A stretch of 64,000 bases of DNA from Calliopum simillimum (lineage: Eukaryota; Arthropoda; Insecta; Diptera; Lauxaniidae), in contig OX638368.1 of the NCBI GenBank assembly GCA_951812925.1, positions 117,141,309 to 117,205,308 on the forward strand. The letters run 5' to 3'. The position numbers and the translations under genes are program-made. The first letter of the stretch is position 1; every line of letters starts with the position of its first letter. Below, piece after piece: positions 46,051 to 58,515 of the stretch. The notes beneath the pieces are model-generated. The model made no database searches and was not told the origin of the DNA. It saw nothing but the letters and a program-made list of their open reading frames with translations.

Positions 46051-47330
46051 ACTTCACACAACGTATGGATTTTCGCCAAATTTTCCGGGTCTATACTCGT
46101 GTGTGAATATATTAAACTCTTCTTTGTACCTCCAGCAATTTGATAAAGTATCCACATATCAATTCTGCATATGTTACTTGCTTGAACTTTCGATTGCTTC
46201 CTTACAGACATCTGTGTATTATTTTCTTATATTGGAACGTGTTCCAACATATAAATGGATATCTTTGTCAATACAACATGCACTCATCATAAATGTAATA
46301 GAGTTTTTTCCGTTATATTGCCAATATCACATGCAATAACGTATCTGACATTCAACATATTCAAATACTTGCGAGAGTACATTTTAATATGACGCGTGCG
46401 AAATTACTTTTATTGCTGTATTGAAAATAACAAAGGAGTCATTTGCGTTTATTTCCGCAGTATGCAATTATGCATGTGGGAGTTGTGAAAAAAAAAATAT
46501 ACCAAAACAAAATGTATAGAAATGTTTTTTTCTCGAATTTCGATATAAGTGGTCTTTCGTAAGTTCAAAGTTCATGACTATTGACATTAACAAACCGAAA
46601 GTTCATTTTTAAAGAAAGGCTTCCGAGCTCCTTTGGTATCCTTTTGAAAGTTCACAAGCAAATTGTTAGAAAGTTGCACAAAATTTAAAGGACCCCACCA
46701 ACTTCCATTAATCAATTCAATGTCTAGACATTTGCCCCGAAGAGTAATAATAACTGTTGTACCAACAAAGAAAAACAAAAAACATGTTTGCTTTCTACAA
46801 AATCAAATAGTAGTTTCGCTATTTCTCCCTAAGGAAACAGAATTCAGAAGCTCAGTGTACGAATACATACATATTTATTTATTTGTATGTTTTCGCACAA
46901 TTTAAGCACCCAATCCCATTAAACGAATTTCAGCAACAACACGAACTGAATGCAGTTAAGTTTTCGCTAAAGGGCAGGCAACGCGTATTGCCATGCTCTC
47001 AAGAGTCCAAAAAGGACGAGGAACGCACTGAACACTGAACGTGTGCAACATAAATATCCTGCTTCATTTTCGCTACATTAAATGGCAAAATATGAACTCA
47101 TTCGAAAGACATTATTGTGTAACTACAATTACAAAAACAAGTCATAACTACAACAGCAACAACATGAACAACTTTCTTGGAACACATTACTTTTCAAGAG
47201 GAGTGGCATATTCGGAAGGAAAAAGAAGCAAAAAGAGCAGAAAGTTAAAAAAAAAATTTTATTACTTCTCTTGTAACAATAAAATTTTTAAAAGTAATGT
47301 AGAATTACACAAAAAATTAATTATTTAGCT
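46051..47330. other. Non-coding DNA
   Basis: No element recognised. About 46900-47170 is less AT-rich, with CAACAA clusters. Open frames are short and unassigned. Confidence 0.5.
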
Positions 47331-47332
47331 GA

Positions 47333-47585
47333 TCTACGTGGCGAGGATTCAAACCCACGTATTACATTTCTATCTTAATCATTCGGCTAACTTATAGGGG
47401 GTTATCGTGAATAAGTATTCCCGGGGAATTTTTCTCAGATTTCCGTGCATTTCCTATTGCAGTTTAAGAAAAATTCCCCGGGAATATTTACTAACAATAA
47501 TCCTTTGTGAATTAGCCGGATGATTAAGATGTTTAAGTGTAATTTGCACTCGTGGGTTTGAATCCTTCAGTGTGATGTAGCGTCT
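47333..47585. repeat. Head-to-head tRNA-like SINE palindrome
   Basis: Left arm, read on the minus strand, has TTAGCCGAATGATTAAGAT and GTGGGTTTGAATCCTCGCC; right arm, plus strand, has TTAGCCGGATGATTAAGATG and GTGGGTTTGAATCCTTC. These are A-box-like and B-box-like elements in opposite orientations. The centre is a further inverted pair around CCCGGGGAATTTTTCT and AGAAAAATTCCCCGGG (47420 and 47468). Confidence 0.7.
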
Positions 47586-47839
47586 CGAATTGTAAAATTT
47601 ACTTCAATACACACGTGAATGAACTGTGTGATTTGCAACAACTTTTTTGGATTACACTTGCTTATATAACACGTATTAAATGTGCAATTATTCTTCAATA
47701 TGTATGCTTTAAGGTTCAGTACTTGCATTTGGTTATTAAATTCAACTATCTCAAGAAACCCAGTACGATATCGTCTTAGTACCGATATGCTAATGTAAAG
47801 GATAATCCGGCTATGAAAACTAGGTTGTCGTTGATTCTT

Positions 47840-50065
47840 CGGTGAAAAGTAGGACATTTCAAACTAATTTTGACGAAAACAAGATTGTTTCAATATATGA
47901 CTCGTTCGGAAGCCAATGCGGTTAAGTTAAAAAAACTGATATTAAGAAAACTTGTGTTTTTAATTTTGCTTTGCTTTTTAAATTCTTCTGAAATTATATT
48001 ATCAAATATTCAGAAGCTAAAAGAAAAATAGGTTTTTGACTTAGAAAACATGAAAAATCTAGTAGATCGTTCAATAACCGAGAACTGAAATTTGCAAAAA
48101 TCAGAGAATATGTAAAAATGGCTTCTAGGCGACTCATATATGACGAAAATAAGGTTTCTATGAAGTTTTCTGTCAAAAGTAAGATGTTAAAGATTTTATG
48201 CTGAAAAATAGTATGTCTTAACATTTTGGATGAAAAATAGGACGTTTCAATGCCTTGCACGAAAATTAGGTTGATACACTATGTATTCATTCATTAGAAT
48301 CATCCTTCTCTTCGTAAAAAAAAAAAAATGTAAAATCTTATTTTTCCTTAAAAAATTTTAAACATTCTACTTTTCGTCCAAATTTTCAAAAAACCTAGTT
48401 TTCGTTAATTTTTATTATGTCCTAAGGTGCAGCAAAATTCATAAAAAATTAGTGTAACAAAAATTATCATAGATGAAGATCTTAAAACAAAAACTGCATA
48501 CTTAGTTTTGGTCAAAACCCCCGAAAAGATGGCCCGCCCGGGGCTTGAATGAAGGTCTAAACGAACAAAATCATTGTTTTTTCGCAGTTTCTTTATTTTA
48601 TCTCAAAAACCACGAAACTATTAGTAGTAATTCTTCCTAAATCTTTGAAAGGGATTAATTTTCCTTTTTTTGTTTTTTTCTCATTGCTCTACAGTGAAGT
48701 TTGCCCTATGGAAGTCCCGGAAGAAGTTCAAATTTTTTGATTCAAAAAACAGTTTTTTTCCTATAACTCTAGATACAAGAGGCACACAAAAACTTTAGAG
48801 CTCAATAAATGTAGGGAATCTGCTTTCCTATAGTTTTGCTTTGAAATCTTGATTCCAAAAGTAAACGGTTTTCAGCTAGAGACCGAAATTTGTTGAAAAT
48901 AATTGTGTATCATGAAAAAGCGACCTTTTATTGTTTGGTTTTAAAATATACCCAAAAATTTGATTAGAAACTAATGAAACATGGTCTTAAGAATGGAAAT
49001 CGGATTGAAATTGCGCGAGATATGATAATTCTTACATACTTGGTATTTTTTGTAAAGTTCTAATTTTGGGTATTTTTGTTTCACAGTGTGTTTTGCATCC
49101 ACAACTTAAGATTTTTTTATGATTATTACTTTACGTTAAAGGACAATAAACAGCGCAACTTCCAGGATAAAGAATATCAAAATCGGTTTGTAGTTTCCTT
49201 GCGAATTTCAGCCTGAGAGTTTGGATTTTTTCCATTTTTGTCAAATACGACTTTTTTTGAGTATGAGCGACTGTATACCCTAAATACCGTAAAAAATGTG
49301 TACTATTATATCCCAAGAACTGTAGGAAATATAACTTGCTATATTTTGGTCCTGATAGTCATCTTTCCACAGCTAATAGTTTGTGCCCTAGAGGCCGATT
49401 TTTGTGATAAAAAAAATCGAATTTTTAGAAATTTTTATTTCGAAGTAACCTTTTGATGTTTTTGCTATCAAATTTTCCAAAAATTTTAAAAGGGCACTTA
49501 AGAAAAAGTTAAAAGCTTTCAAACGTAGTCTTTAAAAAAGAAATCTGTTGGAATTTACGCAAGATATAAAAGTTATAAGAGAGAGACATAAGAGCAATGA
49601 GAAACAAAAAATGTAGAAAATTAATCCCTTTCAAAGATTTAGGAAGAATTACTACCAATAGTTTCGTGGTTTTTGAGATAAAATAAAAAAACTGCGAAAA
49701 AACAATGATTTTTGTCGTTTAGACCTTCATTCAAGCCCCGGGCGGGCCATCTTTTCGGGAGTTTTGACCAAAACTAAGTATGCAGTCTTTGTAATAAGGC
49801 CTGCTCCTGAGATAATCTTTGATGAAACCTATAATTTTCCCATTATTTCGAAAAAGTGCTGTACCCTATTATGTCCTAGTTTTCGTAAGAGAAATGAAAC
49901 ATCCTACTTTTCGTCTGGGGCATCGATGTATTCATTCAGTATGAAACATCTTACTTTTCGTTTGAAAGTTTGAAACATATTTTCGACAAAAAATATAAAA
50001 CATAATAGTTTTCGTGGGAGAAATGAAGCATCCTACTTTTCATATGGGGCATCGTAATTGGTCTC
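47840..50065. repeat. Large imperfect palindrome (fold-back 6), about 2.2 kb
   Basis: Core arms of about 200 bp (48490-48695 and 49580-49790) pair closely, for example CCCGAAAAGATGGCCCGCCC with GGGCGGGCCATCTTTTCGGG and ATTAGTAGTAATTCTTCCTA with its inverse. Outside them, both flanks carry several diverged GAAAAGTAGGATGTTTCA-type units: left in this orientation (47840-48245), right inverted (49900-50040). The roughly 0.9 kb between the core arms is AT-rich with TATAACTC-type motifs and no coding potential. Confidence 0.8.
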
Positions 50066-53025
50066 TTAAAAAACATGGAGAGTATAAATTATATGTGTAG
50101 CGTCGCGACAAAATGGACCTTATCTTGCCAGATATCAAATTTGAGTTTTTGTCACCAGTAGATAAAATGATGAAAAGAATGCAGGAGAAATCCCTCAAAA
50201 ATGTCTTAAATTAGGGATGTAAAGGCTTTTTGAATTTTATACAATAGTTCAAAAATGATAGTTTTTTTTTTTAAGTTTTTTTATAAGTTTTTAAATATTT
50301 TTGAATTCCTTTGGTAGAGGTTTGGAAAAACAGATTTTTATTCTATATAGCGGGTAAAATTTAAAAATATTTCACTTGTTCGGTGATCTTGAGGTATGTA
50401 AGTAGCGTTTGCTCTCGAAATCCCAAAACAGAAAATTTTGGCCTAAACTCATGTTTTGTGCTGTACTGAATAATTATACTCTGTTAAAATAATGTTCCTT
50501 TTGTCATATAAAATTTCCAAAACAAATATTCCCCTCTTTGAAAATTATAAAAAAAAAACATTTCTAGAAAAAAATTCATAAAAATATTCTTAAAAAATTT
50601 ATATTTTCATTTGTGAACCAAAAACTTTCAAGAATATAATGTTTGTCTAGTCATTCTATTCAAAAGTTGACTTAAAGACATACGCGAAATAATGGAGTAT
50701 GAAGACATACGAAATAAAAACTTTTAAAATGAGATACTATTTCACAGGAGAAATTAAAAAGAAAAGGTAAGAAAATGTACATTACTGTGGTAATAACCAT
50801 ATTATATCTAAGTTTTTCGCTTTTTATTTTTTTCAGTATGTACGTAGTATATTTGCAGAGCCAACGCCCGTCGTAGCAATGCCAAAAAGGTTAAGTAAAA
50901 TGAAAATATTCATAGAATCTCGAAAAATATAACTTTATCTGTATTTCTATAAATATAAAAAGTGTGAGAGAGATTTGTTAGAAGTTTGCGACAAAAATAA
51001 AATGTCTCAAAGAACAATACAATGCCTTTATAAAAATATAAAATAAATTGTAACGTTTCTGCTTTTGAAATATATCTTTATAATAACATTTTCTGAAATA
51101 AATTTCGCATAAATAATTTAGTTTTCGCTTATAAACTACGCCATGGCATGCCGTTTAATTGTGTGCAAAAAATATCGCTCCATAAAAAATGCGATCTTGT
51201 CGACATTTTAATGGGCCTTTATTGTTCATTATATGAGAATTAGGTTCATTAAGAAGTAACATTATATACAAATAAATAAATGAGTTTTGTTTTAATTTAT
51301 TGTTATTGATTTGCCAATTTTTGGCAAAACAAAGGAACAAAAATGTGAAGTTGTGGTTTTTTGTTAAAAAATTTGCTTAAAAGTCTTAAAGCAGCGGCAA
51401 ATTCTTGATAAACAAAGGAAAAAAACATTAGAAGTTTTTGACACTAAAGTGAGATGTGATTTAGCGATGAAATTAAGCTATACCTTTTAAATATAGTCGA
51501 GTAATAGTTCAAAAACAATATTAATTTCATTTCTGGATTTTAAATTACAAATAAAAAAACTGCATAAAATTAAATTTACAATAAACACTAATCATATTGC
51601 TCTCAATAGTTAAAATTTGAATTCCATATTTAATCCCTGGCTCTTTCTAAGGTACTTACAATAGCGTCATTCGCCAATAGAAGGCAATTTAGAACATCCA
51701 TTAAAAGTGAGTTAATGTGTAAATAATGCACGCAATATAGACAACATGGCAGAGGATAACAAACAGGGTGGTCAACTTCAATTTTCAATGCAATCGATGC
51801 ATTTTTAATGCATTTTGCGCTTGACTGCATACAGCAGACGACGATGCAGGGATGCAAAGTAATGACAAACATGAAAACATGTCATAAATGTCAATTCATT
51901 TAATTGCCATAATGTGCACTTAATTGGCAGACACTTCATTTTGAACTGCTGTATTTTGTAGATAAACAAAATATCAAAAGTTTTATACTTAAAAGTTACA
52001 TATTTCATTAGGTCGGTCATAAGAATTTTTAAGTTCTGTGCAGCTTTTGAGATAAAAGTTCCAAAGCAACTAATGGAAATATAATTTTAGCATTCAAGAA
52101 GATATTACAGTCACTAAACGTAAATGAGTCATTTTCTTTCGTTATTTAAATTTAAATCAACCAAAATAAATCATTAAGTTGCGGCTAAAATACAAAAGTA
52201 TCTTAATTAACAAGAAAAACTACTCACATTTGGTATTCGCCCCGGAGAAGGGGGAAAAAGAACAACATTTTATTGGTTCGTTGAAAATTGAAATGTTCTT
52301 TTCATTGTTGTTGTTGTTTTTTTTATCTCTAAAGTGAGCAGTGGCAAACAGGTAAGAAGAGAAGACAATACTAAAATGACGGCAGACGGCATAAAAAACC
52401 AACAAAAACTCCGAATAAAATGTGACCCAAACCGTCTCGCTGGTCACCAGTGGTCACAATTGCTTGCAGTAGCAACTATTCACTTTTGATGGTACTATTC
52501 GATACAATGCTAGATTTTTAATCGATATTTTGTAAAATTTTTTAAATATTTCACAAAATATTTCTAGAGTAATTTGCTTAAAAAGGATCTAAAGTAGATA
52601 CAATTCAACAAACGAGAAAAGAATTTAGCTTGAAGGAAAAATAAAAGCTCGAAAGAATACGTCGTTTCTTTGGGTCTGAAGTGTGGAGTACAATGATTTC
52701 TCCAGCTGACCAAAGGCATTTAGACCTTCTCACTGGATCTGACTAGCTTTTTGAGTGGATAAAGTAATTTTCTGCATAGAGTTTGATGTCAGAATTGGCC
52801 TATCAGCTCAGGGTTTTGAGATATTTGATTGAGGCTAAAAACATGCAAAATAGGTATTTTGACTATTTTTGAGGTAGATGCAGACTGCACAAACCTTTTT
52901 TTATTTTTTTTATCACGATCAACTGAGGTCTGTGAAGGCTTATTAAAAGTTATGAAAATTTCAAGTTGACATTTAAAATCCTATCTGAAACGTTACAAAA
53001 TAGACATTTTTCGTGTTTTTAACCT
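50066..53025. other. AT-rich non-coding DNA
   Basis: No repeat, exon or RNA gene could be supported. About 51610-51850 and 52200-52470 are somewhat less AT-rich. Confidence 0.5.
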
Positions 53026-53029
53026 CAAA

Positions 53030-54045
53030 TTATATATGGGGCATTACATACCGTTTTAGATAGCATTTGACATTTGCAGCTCTGATTTTTTTTAAACTTT
53101 TTTGTTTTATAGTACTAGATGAGATAAGCATCTGTGATTTTTTTAAATTTTTTCATCGAGCTGCTTCAGAGATATAAACTTTCAAAAAACTAAAAAACAA
53201 CATTAAGTAGTTTTTTGAAATGCTCATAACTCCGTCAATAGTCAACCAAATCATGAAATTTTTTTGTAGAAGGTTTTATTTTTAATCAAATTTTTATAAA
53301 AAAAAATGTACTAATTTTTTATTAAATTTTCAACTTTTAAAACTAAATTGCTATTTTTATCAATGATTTTACCTACTCATCGATTTTTTTAAAAAAAATA
53401 TCGAAAAAAACTTTAATAAATTTGACAAATTTTAAGAATATTTTTAGGATGGGCAAATGGGATCTATTTTTTTTTTAAATTTTTTAATTAAAAAAAAGTG
53501 AGTGAACGAGCAGTAAAATCCCAGTGTGCCAAACGGTGTTCACCGACCCGCACTAACTTTACCTTTTCAATATTTCTCTCAATCATACTACCCCTTTTTT
53601 TCACCCCTTATGGGGGTTCCATACAAAATTTTGATCGAAAAATTCCTCATTGCTAGGAGAGAGCAAAAATGTTCACCGACACCCATAATTTTTCATCTTC
53701 AACATATCTTTTTTTTATGTACTAACCCCTTTTAGCCATACCTTAAGGAGGCTCCGATAAAAAATTTTGATAAAAATATAAAAAAAAAATTCCTCATTCC
53801 AGGAGAGGGAAAAAATTTTCACCGACCCTCATTAACTTTTCCTCCCCAATAATTTGCTCTCACATATTAGCCCTATTTATCCACTAATTAAGGCGGCGCC
53901 CATACAAAATTTTTATAAAAATATCAAAAAAAAAAAAAAAAAACCTCATTGCCAGGAGAGGAAAAAAGTTTTCATCGACCCACATTATTTTTTTTTTCAA
54001 AACTCAAATACTATCTGAAACTGTATGTTATGCCCCATAGATAAC
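53030..54045. repeat. Inverted flanks around a ~133-154 bp tandem array
   Basis: Flanks ATATATGGGGCATTACATAC plus TTTTAGATAGCATTTGA (53032-53075) and the inverted TCAAATACTATCTGAAAC plus TGTATGTTATGCCCCATAGAT (about 54003-54045) bracket three and a half tandem units. Units carry TTCACCGACCC, ACTTTTCCT, ACCCCTTTTT, CATACAAAATTTTGAT and CCTCATTGCCAGGAGAG. The CACCG marker lies at 53541, 53674, 53820 and 53974. Confidence 0.75.
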
Positions 54046-55369
54046 AAGATTCTCGAATTATTAAAATTATCAGCTAACTTTTTGCGCCCAAAATCCTCTA
54101 TTTTATGGTCCATTTCCATAATACAGTCATGATTTTCTTTAGCAAAAATACTTGATTATCTCACAATTGATCAAAAGTATCGATACTTTCAAGACAATGC
54201 CACATCCCCTATACCAACAATGCCCGCCAACACACTGAAAACATGAAAAGCAAAAAAGCAATAAATTACGATGACCACTTTAATTTTGTTGTTGGTGGCT
54301 GCTGTTGCTGCCTTGTGTAGCCATGATGACTCTTGTTGTGCTGCTTTATCTGGCAAATGCTTGTACTAATGAACTGATACAACAACAACAAAAACAACAA
54401 CAACTAAATAAAACATTAATAAAATTTATTAATTTCTGTTTTTGTTTTTTCTCCATCTTTTTACAAGTCAAAAGATATATTCCCTAATTAATGTCTTATT
54501 GTCGTCTTTTGTTTTCTGTGGTGATGTTTTTGTTTCGGAAATCCAGTTTGCTGCATTATTCATTTGCTGATCTAAATTCGACTTAAGTTGACTGACTTGC
54601 TAAGCAACTCACTGACTGAGACTGCTAACATCATTGGATGAACTGAGCGCTTCAGTTAAAGGCGGATGCTATGGAATGCCATAAGGCGAAAGGCGTGGTT
54701 GGATTATGGATCGTCGTCATCATCATATGGTTGCCGCCATAATGTTCGTTGAATCAATTCAACTTGAATAAATCAATTTTATGTGATTTTTAATGGCGGC
54801 CTCCTAAAGGTTGCGTGCACTTCTTTATAATGGCCGATCGATCGATTCAACGATCGATTGAACGATCAGTGATTGTTTTATAATTAAGACCTCCAACGTG
54901 GCGCTGCAGCAAATGGGGGGTACTGTGACATTTGCATATGGAGAATTTGATATGAAAAAAATCTCAATTAATTGCTGGGCTTACACGGTTATATTGTTAT
55001 CTTAATTGCGGGTTTTATTTTATTCGTAAAAGTTTTAATAAATTGAAATGAATTGATATGTATTTTTTGAATTTATGTTTGTATGGATGATTTTATTTAT
55101 AAGGTAATATCAGCCTTATAGAATATTCTAAGCAGTATTTTTTTTTTATTGAGGTTCAAAATACTTTTTAAACGTTGAAAATGCTGGCAGTTTTGAATAA
55201 TAGAATAAGACAGACTGGCATGTGCCAGTTCTTTGTTTTCTGCAGCTTTTATTGCAAATCGGCATTTCCCGTTTTGTGTTGCTGCACCTTCTCTTGTACG
55301 GAGGACGAGGAATCTTCAATTAAATTAAACCAAAGAATTTAAGTTGCCCCGATGCAATTTATACATATA
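54046..55369. other. Mixed-composition non-coding DNA
   Basis: CAACAA clusters at 54380-54405, a CGATCGATCGATT cluster at 54835-54870, and single-copy-looking sequence between. One weak exon candidate is listed separately. Confidence 0.4.
54323..54487 (+). CDS. Weak candidate: signal-peptide-like frame with poly-Gln
   Basis: The frame MMTLVVLLYLANACTNELIQ is shaped like a short secretory signal and is followed by a CAA-encoded Gln run, then an AT-driven tail to a stop at 54487. ATG context (GCCATGATGAC) is acceptable. The Gln run comes from a CAA microsatellite and the remainder has no domain, so chance is likely. I do not recognise it. Confidence 0.12.
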   Translation: MMTLVVLLYLANACTNELIQQQQKQQQLNKTLIKFINFCFCFFSIFLQVKRYIP

Positions 55370-56566
55370 AGTGGGGTGAAAAGTCACCTCCATGACCTAT
55401 TGCTGCGATCACAAAAAAGATTATGTTGCCTTATAGTCCATTCATATTTAGGCAGACATGTAAAATTTCAGCTCGATACGGCCATTTGTTTTGACAATCG
55501 ATTTTTGTTGACGTGTTAGGCATCATGTTGAGTATGGAAAAAAACAATTTTAGTTCTCCCAAAAAACATTATTTTTTGAGGGGCAAAACGGCGAACGAAA
55601 GAAAAGAAAAGTAAGATAAATATTATGGGGCTAGTGTTCCTTCAAATTACACCGTGAAATATTGGTTTCGAGAGTTTCGTGGTGGCTGAAACTCCACCGC
55701 CGATAAAGTCCGCAGCGGCAGGTCCTCCGATGAGGTTACACAGGACAAAAAAAAAAATAAATGAAATGGTGTTGGCCATCCGGAAAGAGAAGGTGTGCGA
55801 GCTAGCAGATGCCGCAAGGATTAGCTCTGAGTGCACGCGATATTTTGAGCGAGATTCTGCGCACGAAAAAATTATCCAGCCACGCTTGCTGACTCCGGAC
55901 CAAAAACACGAATGCGAGCGCACTTCGAAAGCATGTTTGGCCGTGCTGATGCGGAATCCGGCGGACTTTTGGCGTCGATTGGTGACTGCTGATGAAACCT
56001 GAATCCATTATTTTACGCCAGAGAACAGAATGAGTGCTCGGCAATGAGCTGCAGCCGGCACAAGTGCTCCGAAGCGGTCGAGGGAGGCTCAATGGGTCAA
56101 AAAGGTCATGGCGTCGGCTTTATAAGATTGTCATGGCATAATCTTCGTGTGGACAACCTCGAAAAATGAAAAACCATCAACAGCGTGTATTATTGTGCAT
56201 TATTGGAACGATTGAAGGCTGAAATCGCTGCGAAACGGCCTCACATGAAGCGAAAAAAAAATTTTGTTTTTGCAAGACAATGCGTCCGAGCACAACATCA
56301 TCGCAACCATGGCTAAAATCAACGATTTAGGGCTCGAATTGCTTCCCCATCTATCTTATTCACCCGATTTAGCTTCTCCGGGATATTATCTGTTCCCAAA
56401 CCTCAAAAGATGTCTCATCAATAAAAAATTCAGCTCGCGCGAGGAGATCATCGACGCTGCGAAGGAGTATTTTGCAGACCTTCCGGAAAATTACTTTTCG
56501 CTGGAATAAAATAAATAGAAATTTAAAAAAAACCATTCCCAAGAAAGTTACTTTTCACCCCACCAG
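55370..56566 (+). mobile_element. Mariner element with GTGGGGTGAAAAGT termini
   Basis: Left end AGTGGGGTGAAAAGTCACCT and the right end's inverse, CTGGTGGGGTGAAAAGTAAC, with TA on both outer sides (55368-55369 and 56567-56568). Length about 1.2 kb is normal for mariner. The enclosed transposase is dead. Confidence 0.85.
55555..56510 (+). pseudogene. Mariner transposase (DD34D type), multiple lesions
   Basis: Order of recognised blocks: FLRGKTANERKE near 55577, RSGRSSDEVTQ near 55710, MVLAIRKEKVCELADAARIS (second HTH) at 55766-55825, RLLTPDQKHECERTSKACLA, NPADFWRRLVTADET (first catalytic Asp, then a stop in place of Trp), IHYFTPENRMSARQ, a GIIFV segment, FLQDNASEHNIIATMAKIND (second Asp), and ELLPHLSYSPDLASPGYYLF. 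In the last block the usual third Asp (in P-S-D-Y) is replaced by Gly, so even a repaired frame would lack the triad. The end KKFSSREEIIDAAKEYFADL is preserved. At least four frame changes or stops are present. Confidence 0.9.
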
Positions 56567-56569
56567 TAT

Positions 56570-56940
56570 AGAAACCAAATCTCATCGATGTTCGTTGAAT
56601 AATTTCAGAGATATGACATTTAAGGGCGTGGCACCACCCATTTTTATCTTGGAAATTATTTGGCCCGATACCCTTAATACACTTAAAAAAATTTGTTCAG
56701 TAAAATATCGTTAAAAGTCATTACACGCGTAGAAAACAAGAACAAAAAAATTATATATATTTGTTTCAGATATCCAAGGGAATACCGTTGGTGAAGAAAA
56801 TATGTTTCCACTAAAATGTCTTAAAAATTCATACCGCATCCGAAAATTTTCATGGTGAATCGGTCCAGTCGTTCGGGAGTCTATAAGGGACATACAAATA
56901 TTCGCTTCTATATAGGTGACCGTCCAGTAAAAAAGGTACC
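56570..56940. repeat. Interspersed repeat with GGGCGTGGCACCACCC and TATATAGG end
   Basis: Contains AAGGGCGTGGCACCACCCAT at about 56620, TGAATCGGTCCAGTCGTTCG and GTCTATAAGGGACATACAAA near 56858-56898, and ends TTCGCTTCTATATAGGTGAC. The same GTGCCACGCCC motif, inverted, marks the repeat at 42.6 kb. The combination is reminiscent of non-autonomous Helitron-like repeats of insects; not proved. Confidence 0.5.
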
Positions 56941-58320
56941 TTATCGTCACTCACACAGCAGTACAGCTTAAAATAGGGTAAATTTTACCGGTTTTCAGTT
57001 TAAGGTAGAGTTCAGTGCTCAGTCATGTTCTGAACATTTTACAACTGATTTGAGGTCGATTATCAAATTACAAATGTAGATTATATTGACTTACTTTCAA
57101 ATTGTCGGGCCATCAACATTAGCATTACAGAAAATCAACTGATGCTAGATGTAGGACTGAATCCTGTAAAAAGTCGTTATTTTTATCTGATTACAATTGT
57201 GACTTTGCCGATGTATCACAATTATGCCGGAAATTCGGAGAACTTAAAAAAATTTCAATGTATTAAAATAAATCATATGCATGTAAATTTAGTTATCAGA
57301 ATATTCTAAAGGAATATTCAAATTAACTTTAAATTTTCTCTCCTATTTGACGGTCGAATAATTTTGTCCGCCATTTTTAATTAAACTCCCCCCAACCGAC
57401 GAACATTAAAGTGAACATTATTTGAAAGTTATGCAAATGTCTTCCCAATCTTGAAATTGCGTACTTAATCACAGCGGGGAGGAACAGAGAAAAAAAGTTG
57501 TATATCTATAGCTGAAAGTAGCAATAGCAGTTTTTCCCAAAAAACAACAAAAATTGCTATGCGTTACGCTCAATAAACGTGTAAACTTTGGGATGCGATG
57601 CGATGTGAGGCGTTGCAACCAACCAACGTGAGTTCAGTCAGTAAGTGAGTCCTGTGTTGAAACTTTTGTTGATTTTCTAAAAACTCATTGGATGCCATGT
57701 TGCAGATTCACGCATGCCAAACTTTAAATCTTGTTATTTTCTATTGTTGTTGTTGTTGTTTGTTTTTGCAATAATAGCCAGTGTTTTAACGACTTTTATT
57801 GCTGCACTCACACTGGTTTTCAATAGTCGTTTACAGATACATGACATCCAATAGTACTACTTCTGCAACCAAAATAAATCGATGCGTTTTGTATGTGCAC
57901 TCGATGGTTTGATATTGTAAAGCTCTCCAATAAAATTTTATGACTTTTTGCATATTTCAGTGAGAAAAACAAACAGAAGGTTGGTAAACAAAAGACTTAT
58001 CTCTATTATTCAGTATTTTTTTTTTTTTTTTTTTTATGAAAAGGAAATAACATGAATGTTTCAAAATAAGTATTTAAAATAAAATCAAATATTAAAAGTA
58101 GTTTCCACTAACAACAGCTACTAAACACGTCTGATTTTAAGATAACATTAGGACATTAGGACCAGCCCATTCAACCATATGATTCTTAAAGGAATGTTTT
58201 TAATTGTAGCTAGTGTAGCATGCCTCAAAACTAGAGTGTGTTACCAACTAACAATTTGGCAATTTTTCACAGCAGATGGCGCTAGTGAGCCTTATGATCC
58301 ATGCATATAGTCGATCCTGT
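56941..58320. other. Non-coding DNA
   Basis: TTG microsatellite at 57743-57765 and poly-T at 58017-58037. About 57480-57960 is mixed in composition. Nothing else supported. Confidence 0.45.
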
Positions 58321-58324
58321 ACAG

Positions 58325-58515
58325 AGAGTTTATCCGTGTCCATACGCGTAATCGCTAAAGCACCGCGTTTTCTTTCATTAGAAAACCGGAGTCACGGGTT
58401 CGAGTACGGTTTCTGACAAGATTTAACTAAAATTGATCTGATGAGGCTATATACATTTTTATATATGAAAATATATAAATATGTATGTGGAAATAGCCGA
58501 AACATATGTAATCAA
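58325..58515 (+). mobile_element. tRNA-derived SINE-like copy 3
   Basis: The head contains GTAATCGCTAAAGCACCG and a B-box-like CACGGGTTCGAGTACGG at about 58393; the tail ends GAAATAGCCGAAACATATGT, the inverse of the tails of the copies at 4.7 and 44 kb. Orientation is opposite to those copies. Confidence 0.6.
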
